A DNA stretch of 64,000 nucleotides from an uncultured Clostridia bacterium (GTDB lineage: Bacteria; Bacillota; Clostridia; TANB77; CAG-508), in contig CALXKK010000004.1 of NCBI GenBank assembly GCA_944388935.1, forward strand, positions 1 to 64,000. The letters run 5' to 3'. The notes under the pieces were generated by a model, which had not been told where the DNA came from, searched no databases, and saw nothing but the letters and a program-made list of their open reading frames with translations. Shown piece by piece: positions 9,750 through 19,855 of this stretch (position 1 is its first letter; every line of letters starts with the position of its first letter). A program made the translations under genes and the position numbers.

Positions 9750-10100
9750 AAGTGCCTGTCTAAATTATATAGAAAAAAAGTGTGATAGAACCAAAGTGAC
9801 ATCTTTTGATGTAGTATTGGTAGAATTATTTATTAATGATGTTAAAAGAATATTGGGATATTTGAAGAAAATTATAAAAGACTCAAACGAAAAATAAATT
9901 CTAGCGTGAAGAAAACTAGAATTTATTTTTCGATTTATCCTAAAAAAACTATTATGATTCAACTAATTGAAAATTTCTTTCAATTACTTTGGCCCAAAAA
10001 GAAAAGGACATAATGCTTAGTTTTGTCAAAAAAAGTAGAAAAAAATTTAATATTATGATATATAATATAATAGAAGGTTATAGCAGTTAGAGGTGGAGAA
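9750..10100. other. 351-nt intergenic region
   Basis: No supported gene. It contains a frame without a start codon that ends at 9895-9897 and reads as a fragment (SFDVVLVELFINDVKRILG); it may be a relic, origin unknown. It also contains the 17-bp inverted repeat listed separately, and an AT-rich stretch before 10100 (TATAATATAAT near 10061) that could hold the promoter of the Druantia-like operon, without a convincing -35 box at proper spacing. Confidence 0.4.
9888..9932. repeat. Perfect 17-bp inverted repeat (terminator-like hairpin)
   Basis: Arms CGAAAAATAAATTCTAG (9888-9904) and CTAGAATTTATTTTTCG (9916-9932) are exact reverse complements around an 11-nt loop. There is no T-run after the second arm beyond TTTTT inside it. 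It could be a terminator for the relic or the DUF5655 gene, or the footprint of a small palindromic element. Confidence 0.6.
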
Positions 10101-12992
10101 ATGACCAATAAAGACTTATTGCTCAAAATAAAAGAAAATGAATGTTATTTAATAGGGCAGATGCCATTAAATGATGAAGAAATTAATTCTATTATGTTAT
10201 ATGCAAAAAATAGAATTACACTTGATGATAAATTTATCAACGAAGAACCGGATTTAGTACTTTCAACAGCTTTAGTGCAAATTGCAATTAATGAATATCA
10301 GGATGGGAAGTATTGGGAGTCTTTAAAAAATAAATTTAATATAGATAATATTTCTCCACAAAAGCAAGGTATATTAGGAAGAATCTTTATAAATACTTTA
10401 AGAGAATATAAATTATTTGAATTAAAACAAAATATTAATGGAGCTATGAGATATGTAGAAAATATAAAGGCTCATGCTTTTGTAACAAATAATTATATGG
10501 AAGGCTTCTTTGATTTCCTTTATGATTATTATGAAAATAATTTATTTAGAGATATTTCTAATGGTGTAGAAGATACTTTGCAGGATTTATCTGATTATAT
10601 GAGAACTACTATCAGACAAAATTCAGATACTATTTATTCAAATACTAATGGAAAAACAAAAAAAGCATATAAACTATTAAAATCAACAAGAGAAGTAATT
10701 GCACAATGTTCTGGAGAAGTACTTTATCAATTATTTTATCCTTCATTAAAAATAATAGATGATAATTTTTATGATGGTGTGTTACCAAAAGATAATAGCA
10801 ATAGGTTTGCTCAAAATTTTGTTGAATGGTATAGAAAGAAAAAATTAAAATATGAAAATAATAGAATAGTGAATGAAAGAAAGGAATATAGTCATAAACC
10901 GTATATAGTGTTTAATACTAACAAATATGTAAGAACTCCTTTTACATTAGTTATTCCTAAAAGAAGATTTAGATCCTCTGAATGTAATGGAAGAGTAAGC
11001 TTAAGATTAACTATACATGGCTTTCAAAGACCAATAAAACAATTAGAAGTCAGCAAAAATATGGGAACTTATATTTTAGAAGAGTATAGATTTCCACTAA
11101 ACTATCCTTTTGATGAAATAAAAATAGAAATGATAGCATTAGATAATTATGAAATGGTAATCCCAGAAAGTAATTATGTTATTTTTAATGAAGATTGTAT
11201 AAAAGTAAATAGATTTGAAAAAGGCATAAATTATTTATTAGTTAAACCTGAAACTAATGTTAAATTTTCTAACGAAAATATACTTATAGAAGAAGAGACT
11301 TCTGATGAGTGGATTCAGTATATGTTAAATATATCGGATGATTCAATATGCTATATAAATAATAAACCTCTTACGATAGTTGGAGAATTTTCAAAGGAAC
11401 CTATGTTCGAGCAGGAAATAACTTTTTTTGATGTTTATGATGAAAAAGAAAATAAAATTATAGGAACTCGATTACACCCATTAATATCATTTGAGTTAGA
11501 TAAAAAGAAGATAAGAGGAACAACAATTCAAATTAATTCAAACAATTACTTATTATCTAATCCCAATATTTTACAGTATGATTCAATAATTAATGAAAAT
11601 CAATTAATAATTTCTGTTGATTTAAATAAAATACTTCCTCAAAGGAATGGATACTATAAAGTTGAATTAAATATATTAGAGGAAAATAATAAATTAATAA
11701 CAGAATATTTACTGCTAAAAAATGTTTATTTTATTTTTGATAAAAGGAGATATATTAAAGATGAAGAAGCAAAATTGACTTTAAAAACTGATGGTTTGGA
11801 TATAAAAATAGTAGATAGTGAATGTAAAATTATATATAGTAATGAATATAGAAAGAATTATTATTTTACTTTTAATTTAAATTCTCGATATAGGGTTATT
11901 AATGCCATATTAAATTTTGAAAATAAACTATTTTATATAAAAGTGCCAATAAAAATGATGCTCATCGGATTTTCTCAAAATAATTTATACTATGGCAATT
12001 TAAATAATATATGGTATAGTAACTTACAACCACTAATGTATATTAAATTACCAGGAGCTAAAAAATTAGGAGTATATAGTAATGAGGATTTTAATAAAGT
12101 TGTGTTGGGAGATGAAATAGCAGAAAACTTTTTTAGAGTTAATATATCTTCTTTAATTGAAGATATAAATAATAGCAATAAAAAATATATATGTTTATAT
12201 ATAAAATATGTAGACAATAAGGAAAGATTTCTACAAATATATGTTGTAGAGAAAAGTATCAAAATTAAACCTTACTTTGAATTTGAATTTTATAATGATA
12301 TTCCATGTTTTAATGTTGAATTTAAAGAAGTAAAAGGGGTAAAAATATTTTATTCAATTAAAGAAGCTGATTCATATAAGGAAATTGTCCATCACAGAGA
12401 ATTGAAACAAGGTATAAATTATTTACCGGAAATAAAAAGAAATATTTATTATAATATTTATCCTATAATGGAAGAAAATGACGAGTTTGGATTGAATAAT
12501 AAAATTAAAAGTTTGCCTACAAAAAAACATGAGGGAATAATAAGTTATGTAAAGAATACATTAGCTATGCAGTTAATAGGTAATAAATTTTTTATAAAAG
12601 AAATTTTTTTAAAAGAAGATTTCTTAGAAATAAATAGATTATTTAAGTATAAGATAGAAATAATAAATCAACAAAAAGATTATTATTATGGTAAACTTTA
12701 TGAAGTTGAATATTTTACAAAATTTAACAATCCGGATTTTTTAACACAAATCAGTCAAAGAACCCTAGGAGATGTAAGAATAAGTAATATCAATAAGAAT
12801 GAATTAAATGAGATTTATTTTACAATGGAGAATTTTTCAAAGTTGGATAATGAATGGTATGAATTATATTATGATAAAGATAGCAAAAGAATTATAGAAA
12901 ATGATAATTCCATATTAGAGAAAATTACATATAGTAGTGTGATAGTTTTGGAATGTAGTAATACGAAGTATGTTATAAAATTAAAAAAATAA
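10101..12992 (+). CDS. DruH-like protein of a Druantia type III-like system (predicted)
   Basis: A 963-residue protein without a catalytic motif that I can name. The N-terminal third is helical (for example AHAFVTNNYMEGFFDFLYDY near 130), and residues 280-800 look beta-rich with repeated Ile/Tyr/Asn strands. It is placed directly before a DUF1998-type giant helicase, the gene order of Druantia type III (druH-druE); the DruH assignment rests on that context and size rather than on a motif, so it is tentative. RBS GGTGGAG lies 5 nt before the ATG; the gap to the next gene is 12 nt. It could equally be a distinct substrate-recognition partner of the helicase. Confidence 0.5.
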   Translation: MTNKDLLLKIKENECYLIGQMPLNDEEINSIMLYAKNRITLDDKFINEEPDLVLSTALVQIAINEYQDGKYWESLKNKFNIDNISPQKQGILGRIFINTLREYKLFELKQNINGAMRYVENIKAHAFVTNNYMEGFFDFLYDYYENNLFRDISNGVEDTLQDLSDYMRTTIRQNSDTIYSNTNGKTKKAYKLLKSTREVIAQCSGEVLYQLFYPSLKIIDDNFYDGVLPKDNSNRFAQNFVEWYRKKKLKYENNRIVNERKEYSHKPYIVFNTNKYVRTPFTLVIPKRRFRSSECNGRVSLRLTIHGFQRPIKQLEVSKNMGTYILEEYRFPLNYPFDEIKIEMIALDNYEMVIPESNYVIFNEDCIKVNRFEKGINYLLVKPETNVKFSNENILIEEETSDEWIQYMLNISDDSICYINNKPLTIVGEFSKEPMFEQEITFFDVYDEKENKIIGTRLHPLISFELDKKKIRGTTIQINSNNYLLSNPNILQYDSIINENQLIISVDLNKILPQRNGYYKVELNILEENNKLITEYLLLKNVYFIFDKRRYIKDEEAKLTLKTDGLDIKIVDSECKIIYSNEYRKNYYFTFNLNSRYRVINAILNFENKLFYIKVPIKMMLIGFSQNNLYYGNLNNIWYSNLQPLMYIKLPGAKKLGVYSNEDFNKVVLGDEIAENFFRVNISSLIEDINNSNKKYICLYIKYVDNKERFLQIYVVEKSIKIKPYFEFEFYNDIPCFNVEFKEVKGVKIFYSIKEADSYKEIVHHRELKQGINYLPEIKRNIYYNIYPIMEENDEFGLNNKIKSLPTKKHEGIISYVKNTLAMQLIGNKFFIKEIFLKEDFLEINRLFKYKIEIINQQKDYYYGKLYEVEYFTKFNNPDFLTQISQRTLGDVRISNINKNELNEIYFTMENFSKLDNEWYELYYDKDSKRIIENDNSILEKITYSSVIVLECSNTKYVIKLKK

Positions 12993-13004
12993 AGGAGATA
13001 GAAA

Positions 13005-16000
13005 ATGATTTTTAGACCATCTGAAAGTTCAAAAAAAATAACGGAATTTTATAGACGATACTTATTAACAACATTTAGTACGAATAATGATAAGTACAAT
13101 GAACAATTAAAAAAAGAATTGAAAAAAAATAAAGCGTTATCTGATGGACCATATATAAGTATGTCAGATCCGTTCAAAAAGGGGAAAAGGATAGTAGATT
13201 TAGTAAAAGACGGTATTTTATCAAGGGAATTTTTAAAGTTAAAAGAATTTCATCCAATTGATAGGGAATTATATAAACATCAAGAAGAGGCAATATTGAA
13301 ATCAGAAGAGGGTAAAAACCTAATCATAACTACTGGAACAGGTTCAGGGAAAACAGAATCTTTTTTGATTCCAGTTATAAATCAATTACTTAAAGAAAAA
13401 GAAAATGGTACTTTGGGTCCTGGCGTTCGAACTTTAATAATATATCCAATGAATGCTTTAGTTAATGATCAAATTAGAAGAATTAGAGAAATATTATATG
13501 ATATGGATGTTGAAGGAGCAATTACATTTGGCAGATTTACAGGAGAAACTAAAGAAAAACAAAAAGAAGCAGAAAAAATATATTCAGACGTTGAAGATCG
13601 TAAATATCCATGGAGAAAAAATGAAATAATAAGTCGAGAACAAATGAGAATAACTCCCCCTAATATTTTAATTACAAATTATGCAATGTTGGAATATATT
13701 TTATTAAGACCAGGAGATAATATTTTATTAGGGCCTAAGTATGCAAGTAAGTGGAAATATATTGTACTAGATGAAGCGCATTCATATCATGGCGCAAATG
13801 GAATAGAAGTTGCTACTTTATTAAAAAGGGTTAAAGCAATGTTAAAAAGAAATGATTTAAAATATATTCTTACTAGTGCAACATTAGGCGATAAAAAGTC
13901 TAATAATGAAATAATTAATTTTGCAAAATCTTTATGCGATTCTAATTTTGATGATAGTTCTATTATAAGATCATATATAGAACAAATTAAACCAACAAGA
14001 GAATTAATAGAAGTAAATTTTGAAATATATAAAACATTAGCTAAGTTAATAAGAGAAAATGAAACAGAGAAAATTACAGAAGAATTAAATAAGCTAAACT
14101 TAAATGGTGAAACAAATGAAAAAAAAATTTTTGATTTAGTTTTACACGATAAATTTTATTATAAAACAAGAAAAATTTTATTTGAAGACATAAAAACATT
14201 AGATAAAGTTGCAAATGAACTAAATATACCAGTAGAAGATTTTACAGATTTCATTGCAGTTGCTTCAAATGCAGAAAAAGATAAAGAAAGATTGTTTGAA
14301 GCTAAATACCATATGTTTTTAAGAGGGATAGAAGGAATTTTTGTTACTTTAAAGCCATTAGATAAGCTATTTATAAATAAAATGGATGTATACAAAGAAA
14401 ATCCATATGACGATAGAGATATTGGATATAAGGTTTATGAAATCTCGTTTTGTAATAACTGTAATGCATTATTTATAACAGGGCAAATAGAGGATGGGTA
14501 TTTGGTTCAAAAATCTAAATCAAATGATGAATGTAATCCAGAAGTTTTTTTATTAAGTGGTGAGTATGATCCTGAAGATGAAGATAATGAAAATGATGAT
14601 ACATATCAAATTTGTTCAAGATGTGGAGAAATAAAAAAAGCATCCTCTGTGAATGGATTACAGTGTGGTCATGGAAGTCAATATATAAATAAACTTATTA
14701 AAGTAAAAGCTAAAGGAGAATTGTTGCATATGTGTCCTTGTTGTCATAGCAGTAATAGTAGGACTACAATATTAAGGCCATATTATCTTGGAAATGAGGC
14801 TGCGACAGCTGTAATTTCTACAGCTTTATATAATGAACTTCCTAGTACTGAACATCATAAAAAAGTTGAAATTATAAAAGATAAATTTTTTGGAAATTCA
14901 ACAATTATTAAAGATGAAAAAAAGGAATTATCTAAGCAATTTCTTGCATTTTCTGATGGAAGACAGACTGCAGCTTTTTTTGCCTCATATTTAGAAGGAA
15001 CATATAAAAATACATTAGTAAAAAGAATTATGTATGAAATATTACAGGAAAAAGAAAACGAGTTTGTTTCTGGAATGTCTCTTGAAAGATTTGTAATGAT
15101 TTTAGCAAATAAATTTAAAAGATATAATGTTGTACCAAATGCTAGTGAAGATACTATTCTAAAAGAAGCATGGATTCAAATTTTACTTGAAATGTCAAAT
15201 TATAAGGCAAAAAATTCTTTGTTAAGAAATGGATTTTTAAAGTTTGAAATTGACTTTGATATGCCAGCTATACCAAATTTGAATCTATCTGCTCAGGAAG
15301 TAAATGAAATCTTTAAGGAAATGACAATATATTTTATGAAAGAATCTGCTGTTGACACAAAAATGCCTTTTACAGACGTAGAAGTGGGGAGATTTACTTT
15401 TTCTGGATTTCAAAAGGGGTATGAATACAAATGTGAAAAAATAGGTAATATAGAGTCATGGGCACCTGAAGAAGATAAATCAAATAAAAGGTTAAAATAT
15501 TTAAAAAAAATATTAAACAATGATGAGCAAACAGCAAGAGAGTTATTAAAATCAATATGGAACGTATTAGTAGATGATAATAACAAATATATTAAACAAG
15601 TAGAATTTAGAAACAATAGAAAACCATATCAATTAAATATAGAAAAAATAAAAGTAAAAAAAGTAGACAAATTGTATATATGTACTGAATGTAAAAATAT
15701 ATCAGCATATAATGTTAAAGGTATATGTGATAATCCTAGATGTAATGGAAAATTGGTTGAATATAATTATAAAGAAAAATTAAAAGATAATCATTATTAT
15801 AATCTTTATACAAAACTGGATATTTCTCCTATGATTGTTAGAGAACATACAGCGCAACTTTCAAGCGACAAAGCATATGAATATCAAAAGGAATTTAAAG
15901 AAGGAAAAATAAATGTTTTAAGTTGTTCTACAACATTTGAAATGGGAGTTGATGTTGGGTCTTTGGAAACTGTACTTATGAGAAATATGCCGCCTTCACC

Positions 16001-18089
16001 AGCTAATTATGTACAAAGAGCTGGACGTGCAGGTCGTAGTTTAAAATCTGCTGCTTATGCAATTACTTTCTGTCCAAATAGTTCACATGATTTAAACTAC
16101 TTTAAAAATCCTGTGGAGATGATTGAAGGAAAAATTGTTCCTCCTGTTTTAAATATAAATAATGAAAAAATTGTACTTAGACATGTTTTGGCTTCGGCTT
16201 TTTCATTCTTTTGGAAAAATAATCCCAATATGTATATGTATAGCATAGGAAAATTTATAGATAATAATGGCTTTGAAAAGTTAAAAAAATATATTGAGAG
16301 TTACCCAGAAGAATTAAAAATATATTTATTGAATGTTGTACCAAAAGATTTGAGGGATAAATTAGGAATAAATTCTTTTAAATGGAAACAAAAACTTTTT
16401 GCACCGAATGAAAAGGATGGAATTGCAGATATTGCATTAAATAAATACAAAACTATGCTAGAAGATTTAAATATAGAAAAAGAAAAAAGAAATGCAGAAA
16501 ATAAGCCAACAGACTGGATAAAAAGATCTATTGACACGCTAAGAGATCAAAGAATAATTGAATTTTTGTCAAAAAATAATATAATACCTAAATATGGATT
16601 CCCTGTTGATACTGTTGAATTGCAAGAACCTTCATATAAAAATTCTCATAGTAATGGAATTAATTTGAGCAGAGATTTACTTTCAGCAATCTCAGAATAT
16701 GCTCCAGAGTCAGAAGTCGTTGCAGATGGAAAATTATATACAAGTAGATATATAAAAAAGATAGCTGGATATGAATGGCCAAAATATTATTACTATGAAT
16801 GTCCAGAATGTTCAACTTTGACAAGAGTTCCAATTGTAAATACGATTACAGAATGTAGACAATGTGGAAACAAGGTTATGTCTAAGTTAGGACAATATAT
16901 TATACCAAAATTTGGCTTTGTACTAGACATAGAAGGACCTAAAGAAGTTGGTTTAAATAAACCGGAAAAAACATATAGAGGACAAATATCGTATATAGGT
17001 GATGAAAACAATGTAAAATTTAAAGACTATAAAATTGGAGAACAGAGGATATCCATTGGAAATAGTAAAATGGACTCACTTGCAGTTTTAAATAAGACAG
17101 ACTTTTATATATGTGAAACTTGCGGATATGGTAAAGTTGATAAAAAATTTACAGGAAGTAATGTTGTATATGAACATTTTTCTCCAAGTGGACATAAATG
17201 TAAAGGAAAACTATATAAATATAGTTTGGGACATGAATTTCAAACAGATGTTGTTTTCTTAAAGTTTAGAGATATTGAAATGAGACAAAGAGAGAGAGCA
17301 TGGACAATACTATATTCATTATTAGAAGGATTAAGTCGAACTTTAAATATAGATAGAAAAGAGTTATCTGGTTGTATACAATGGTATCGCGATAATAGTA
17401 CGCCTATGGGTAATTTTGGTTGTGTATTATTTGATAATACTCCTGGAGGAGCTGGATATGTTAGAAAGCTTGAGAATAATGAAGTATTTATTAAAATGCT
17501 TTATTATGGAAAACAAGTGGTAAACAATTGTACATGTGGAGGAGAAGCTAAAGATACAGCATGTTATAGTTGTCTATGTAATTATTATAATCAACGTCAA
17601 CATGATATGTTAAAGAGAATTTACGCAATAGAATTTTATGATCAATTTTCTATAAATAATGAAATAATTGAAAGTATGCAAGAAATAAAATTAGATAATA
17701 CAAAATGTGAAAAATCAAATGATGAATATATTCCAGAGGTTAAATTAGAATTCGAAAATCAAGGAATGTATCAAGAATCAAATACCAATAGAGAGATTTG
17801 GACTAACCTAATTGAAGATTGCGAAGATGAAGATTTTTTAATTATTGATAAAATTATTAGAAAATCTGAAGCGATGAATATAGAGAAACCTATATATAAT
17901 GAAGTAGCAAAAAACACTGAAACAGACGAAGAATTTATGATAAATGAAATATGGAAGCAGAAAAAAGTTATGTTATTTTTATCGAATAATTATGAAGATT
18001 ATATAAAAGCGAAAAAAACCGGATGGAAATGTTTTTGTACAAAAGAAGAATTTGATGTTAATGAGTTTTTGAAATTGATAGAGGTGTAA
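13005..18089 (+). CDS. DruE-like giant helicase with DUF1998/MZB zinc domain
   Basis: 1694-residue SF2 ATPase, the core enzyme of Druantia-type defence. Visible parts: KHQEEAIL Q-motif-like entry, Walker A GTGSGKT at 111-117, DEAH at 256-259, SATLG motif III, a CNNC zinc knuckle starting at C483 and further CSRC and CPCC pairs, helicase C lobe with FEMGVDVG and VQRAGRAGR at 1003-1011, more zinc pairs (CTEC, CPEC, CRQC), and a C-terminal DUF1998/MrfA-type zinc-binding domain with DNTPGGAGYV and cysteines C1509, C1511, C1520, C1523, C1525. Helicase and DUF1998 parts are fused, unlike DISARM where DrmA and DrmB are separate. AGGAG precedes the ATG; the next gene starts 3 nt after the stop. Confidence 0.75.
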   Translation: MIFRPSESSKKITEFYRRYLLTTFSTNNDKYNEQLKKELKKNKALSDGPYISMSDPFKKGKRIVDLVKDGILSREFLKLKEFHPIDRELYKHQEEAILKSEEGKNLIITTGTGSGKTESFLIPVINQLLKEKENGTLGPGVRTLIIYPMNALVNDQIRRIREILYDMDVEGAITFGRFTGETKEKQKEAEKIYSDVEDRKYPWRKNEIISREQMRITPPNILITNYAMLEYILLRPGDNILLGPKYASKWKYIVLDEAHSYHGANGIEVATLLKRVKAMLKRNDLKYILTSATLGDKKSNNEIINFAKSLCDSNFDDSSIIRSYIEQIKPTRELIEVNFEIYKTLAKLIRENETEKITEELNKLNLNGETNEKKIFDLVLHDKFYYKTRKILFEDIKTLDKVANELNIPVEDFTDFIAVASNAEKDKERLFEAKYHMFLRGIEGIFVTLKPLDKLFINKMDVYKENPYDDRDIGYKVYEISFCNNCNALFITGQIEDGYLVQKSKSNDECNPEVFLLSGEYDPEDEDNENDDTYQICSRCGEIKKASSVNGLQCGHGSQYINKLIKVKAKGELLHMCPCCHSSNSRTTILRPYYLGNEAATAVISTALYNELPSTEHHKKVEIIKDKFFGNSTIIKDEKKELSKQFLAFSDGRQTAAFFASYLEGTYKNTLVKRIMYEILQEKENEFVSGMSLERFVMILANKFKRYNVVPNASEDTILKEAWIQILLEMSNYKAKNSLLRNGFLKFEIDFDMPAIPNLNLSAQEVNEIFKEMTIYFMKESAVDTKMPFTDVEVGRFTFSGFQKGYEYKCEKIGNIESWAPEEDKSNKRLKYLKKILNNDEQTARELLKSIWNVLVDDNNKYIKQVEFRNNRKPYQLNIEKIKVKKVDKLYICTECKNISAYNVKGICDNPRCNGKLVEYNYKEKLKDNHYYNLYTKLDISPMIVREHTAQLSSDKAYEYQKEFKEGKINVLSCSTTFEMGVDVGSLETVLMRNMPPSPANYVQRAGRAGRSLKSAAYAITFCPNSSHDLNYFKNPVEMIEGKIVPPVLNINNEKIVLRHVLASAFSFFWKNNPNMYMYSIGKFIDNNGFEKLKKYIESYPEELKIYLLNVVPKDLRDKLGINSFKWKQKLFAPNEKDGIADIALNKYKTMLEDLNIEKEKRNAENKPTDWIKRSIDTLRDQRIIEFLSKNNIIPKYGFPVDTVELQEPSYKNSHSNGINLSRDLLSAISEYAPESEVVADGKLYTSRYIKKIAGYEWPKYYYYECPECSTLTRVPIVNTITECRQCGNKVMSKLGQYIIPKFGFVLDIEGPKEVGLNKPEKTYRGQISYIGDENNVKFKDYKIGEQRISIGNSKMDSLAVLNKTDFYICETCGYGKVDKKFTGSNVVYEHFSPSGHKCKGKLYKYSLGHEFQTDVVFLKFRDIEMRQRERAWTILYSLLEGLSRTLNIDRKELSGCIQWYRDNSTPMGNFGCVLFDNTPGGAGYVRKLENNEVFIKMLYYGKQVVNNCTCGGEAKDTACYSCLCNYYNQRQHDMLKRIYAIEFYDQFSINNEIIESMQEIKLDNTKCEKSNDEYIPEVKLEFENQGMYQESNTNREIWTNLIEDCEDEDFLIIDKIIRKSEAMNIEKPIYNEVAKNTETDEEFMINEIWKQKKVMLFLSNNYEDYIKAKKTGWKCFCTKEEFDVNEFLKLIEV

Positions 18090-18092
18090 ATT

Positions 18093-19808
18093 ATGGCTAT
18101 AATGTACCCAGATAAACCAAAAGAATTTACTGCTAATAGTAAAGAAGATTTAATGTTTGAGGCACTGTCAAAATTGCCCGATACATATTATATTTTTCAT
18201 TCTTTTAAAATTGTAAATGTAATAGATAATAAAATATATGAAAGTGAAACAGATTTTGTAGTATTTAATCCACAAAAAGGAATTTTATGCATAGAAGCTA
18301 AAGCTGGAAATATTAAATATGAAGAAGGAAAATGGAAATATGGTAGCAATATTATAATGAGTCATGATGGACCATTTCATCAAGCGAGCAACAATAAATG
18401 GAAACTAAGCATGCTTATGAGAGAAAATGGACTTGAGTATATTTTGAAGAAATGTAAATTATTACATGCTGTTTGGTTTCCTTCCATTCCCAAATCTAAG
18501 TTTACGGGAATAAATTTACCTCCAGAGGCAGATTTGAATATTATGTTGACAAGTGAATCAATTAATAATATTGAGGAGGATATTTCTAAAATATTTGATA
18601 TAAAGTTACCTAATAATGTTGAAACTAATTTAGACTTAAATGAAACAAATTTAATATTAAATAGAATTTTGGCACCACATTTTAATCTTATATCAATTTC
18701 GGAAATAAAACTTAATCACAAAAGACAGGTATTTAAAAAAATGTTACATGAACAAGTTGCCCTATTAAATTATTTGGAAGAGCAGAATAATGCAATTATA
18801 AATGGAATGGCTGGCACTGGCAAAACAGTTATGGCGCTAGAAAAAGCAAGGAGACATTCAGTTAATAATGAAAAAGTATTATTTCTTTGTTATAATTATT
18901 ACTTAAAGGAATATTTAAAAAATAATTATGAATATGAAAATGTTGATTTTATGACTATAGATGGATTAGCTTGTAAATTAACAAATTCTTCTAAACCGGA
19001 TTATGAATCTCTTAATGAAATATTAATTGAAATGTATGATAAAGGAACTTTTCCATATAAGCATGTAATTATAGATGAAGGGCAAGATTTTGGTAAATTT
19101 AATATAGAAGAAGAGGAAATCTTAGATTTGTTAAAAGCAAATGTAGTAGATAATGAAAATATAAATGGAACATTTTATCTGTTTTATGATCGAAATCAAA
19201 TGGTTCAATCATCTAAAATTCCAAACTTTATCTTATATGCGGATTGCAAATTGACTTTATATAGAAACTGTAGGAATACAATTAATATAGCAAGGACGTC
19301 ATTAAGATTTTTAGGAAACAATAAAAATCCAAAAATGTATGAAGGTGCCTTAATAGGGGAACAAGCAGATATGTATTACGCTACTGATTATGAAGAAGGC
19401 GTACATACTTTGAATTATATACTTGATAAGTTAAACGAAGAAAAATATTCCGATATACAAATATTAACTTGTAAAACTGAAGAAACTAGCTTTTTAAAAG
19501 ATGAATGCATTGATGGAAAATATTTATATAGAGGAAGTAAATATTCATTTACTTCATGTAGAAAATATAAAGGTTTAGAAGCAGAGGCTGTTGTTTTAAT
19601 AGATTTAGATAATAAATTAATGAGAGAAGAAATTGAGCAGTTATTATATGTAGGATCATCAAGAGCAAAGTATAAACTTAATATTATCGCAAATTTGAAT
19701 GAAGATGAATGTGGTTTATTACTTGAAAAATATGGATATAGAAAGGGTAAGAACTTTTATAAATCTTTTGCAACATTATTTAATGCAAGATATAAAACTA
19801 TAGAATAA
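18093..19808 (+). CDS. NERD nuclease-related domain fused to UvrD/Rep-type helicase
   Basis: 571 residues. N-terminal NERD-like nuclease fold (about 20-110) with ETDFVVFNPQKGILCIEAKA, giving the D...ExK pattern. SF1 helicase follows: Walker A GMAGTGKT at 238-245, Walker B-like IIDEGQDF, LYRNCRNT, KGLEAEAVVLID and VGSSRAK motif VI. It starts 3 nt after the DruE-like stop, with GAGGTG inside the end of that gene, so translation is tightly coupled. Canonical Druantia III is described as two genes; this third nuclease-helicase looks like an added effector. Alternatively it is an independent repair-type enzyme that happens to share the transcript. Confidence 0.75.
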   Translation: MAIMYPDKPKEFTANSKEDLMFEALSKLPDTYYIFHSFKIVNVIDNKIYESETDFVVFNPQKGILCIEAKAGNIKYEEGKWKYGSNIIMSHDGPFHQASNNKWKLSMLMRENGLEYILKKCKLLHAVWFPSIPKSKFTGINLPPEADLNIMLTSESINNIEEDISKIFDIKLPNNVETNLDLNETNLILNRILAPHFNLISISEIKLNHKRQVFKKMLHEQVALLNYLEEQNNAIINGMAGTGKTVMALEKARRHSVNNEKVLFLCYNYYLKEYLKNNYEYENVDFMTIDGLACKLTNSSKPDYESLNEILIEMYDKGTFPYKHVIIDEGQDFGKFNIEEEEILDLLKANVVDNENINGTFYLFYDRNQMVQSSKIPNFILYADCKLTLYRNCRNTINIARTSLRFLGNNKNPKMYEGALIGEQADMYYATDYEEGVHTLNYILDKLNEEKYSDIQILTCKTEETSFLKDECIDGKYLYRGSKYSFTSCRKYKGLEAEAVVLIDLDNKLMREEIEQLLYVGSSRAKYKLNIIANLNEDECGLLLEKYGYRKGKNFYKSFATLFNARYKTIE

Positions 19809-19855
19809 TTCCAATTTTTATGATAAAATTACAAAAAACAAAACGAGGTACAAAA

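Noticed and set aside
9765..9962. Minus-strand 65-codon frame across the inverted repeat
   Set aside because: No RBS and low-complexity Phe/Ile/Asn composition; it reads through a palindrome.
10101..18089. DISARM locus
   Set aside because: DISARM has separate DrmA and DrmB and usually DrmC plus a methylase; here helicase and DUF1998 are fused and no DrmC is adjacent.
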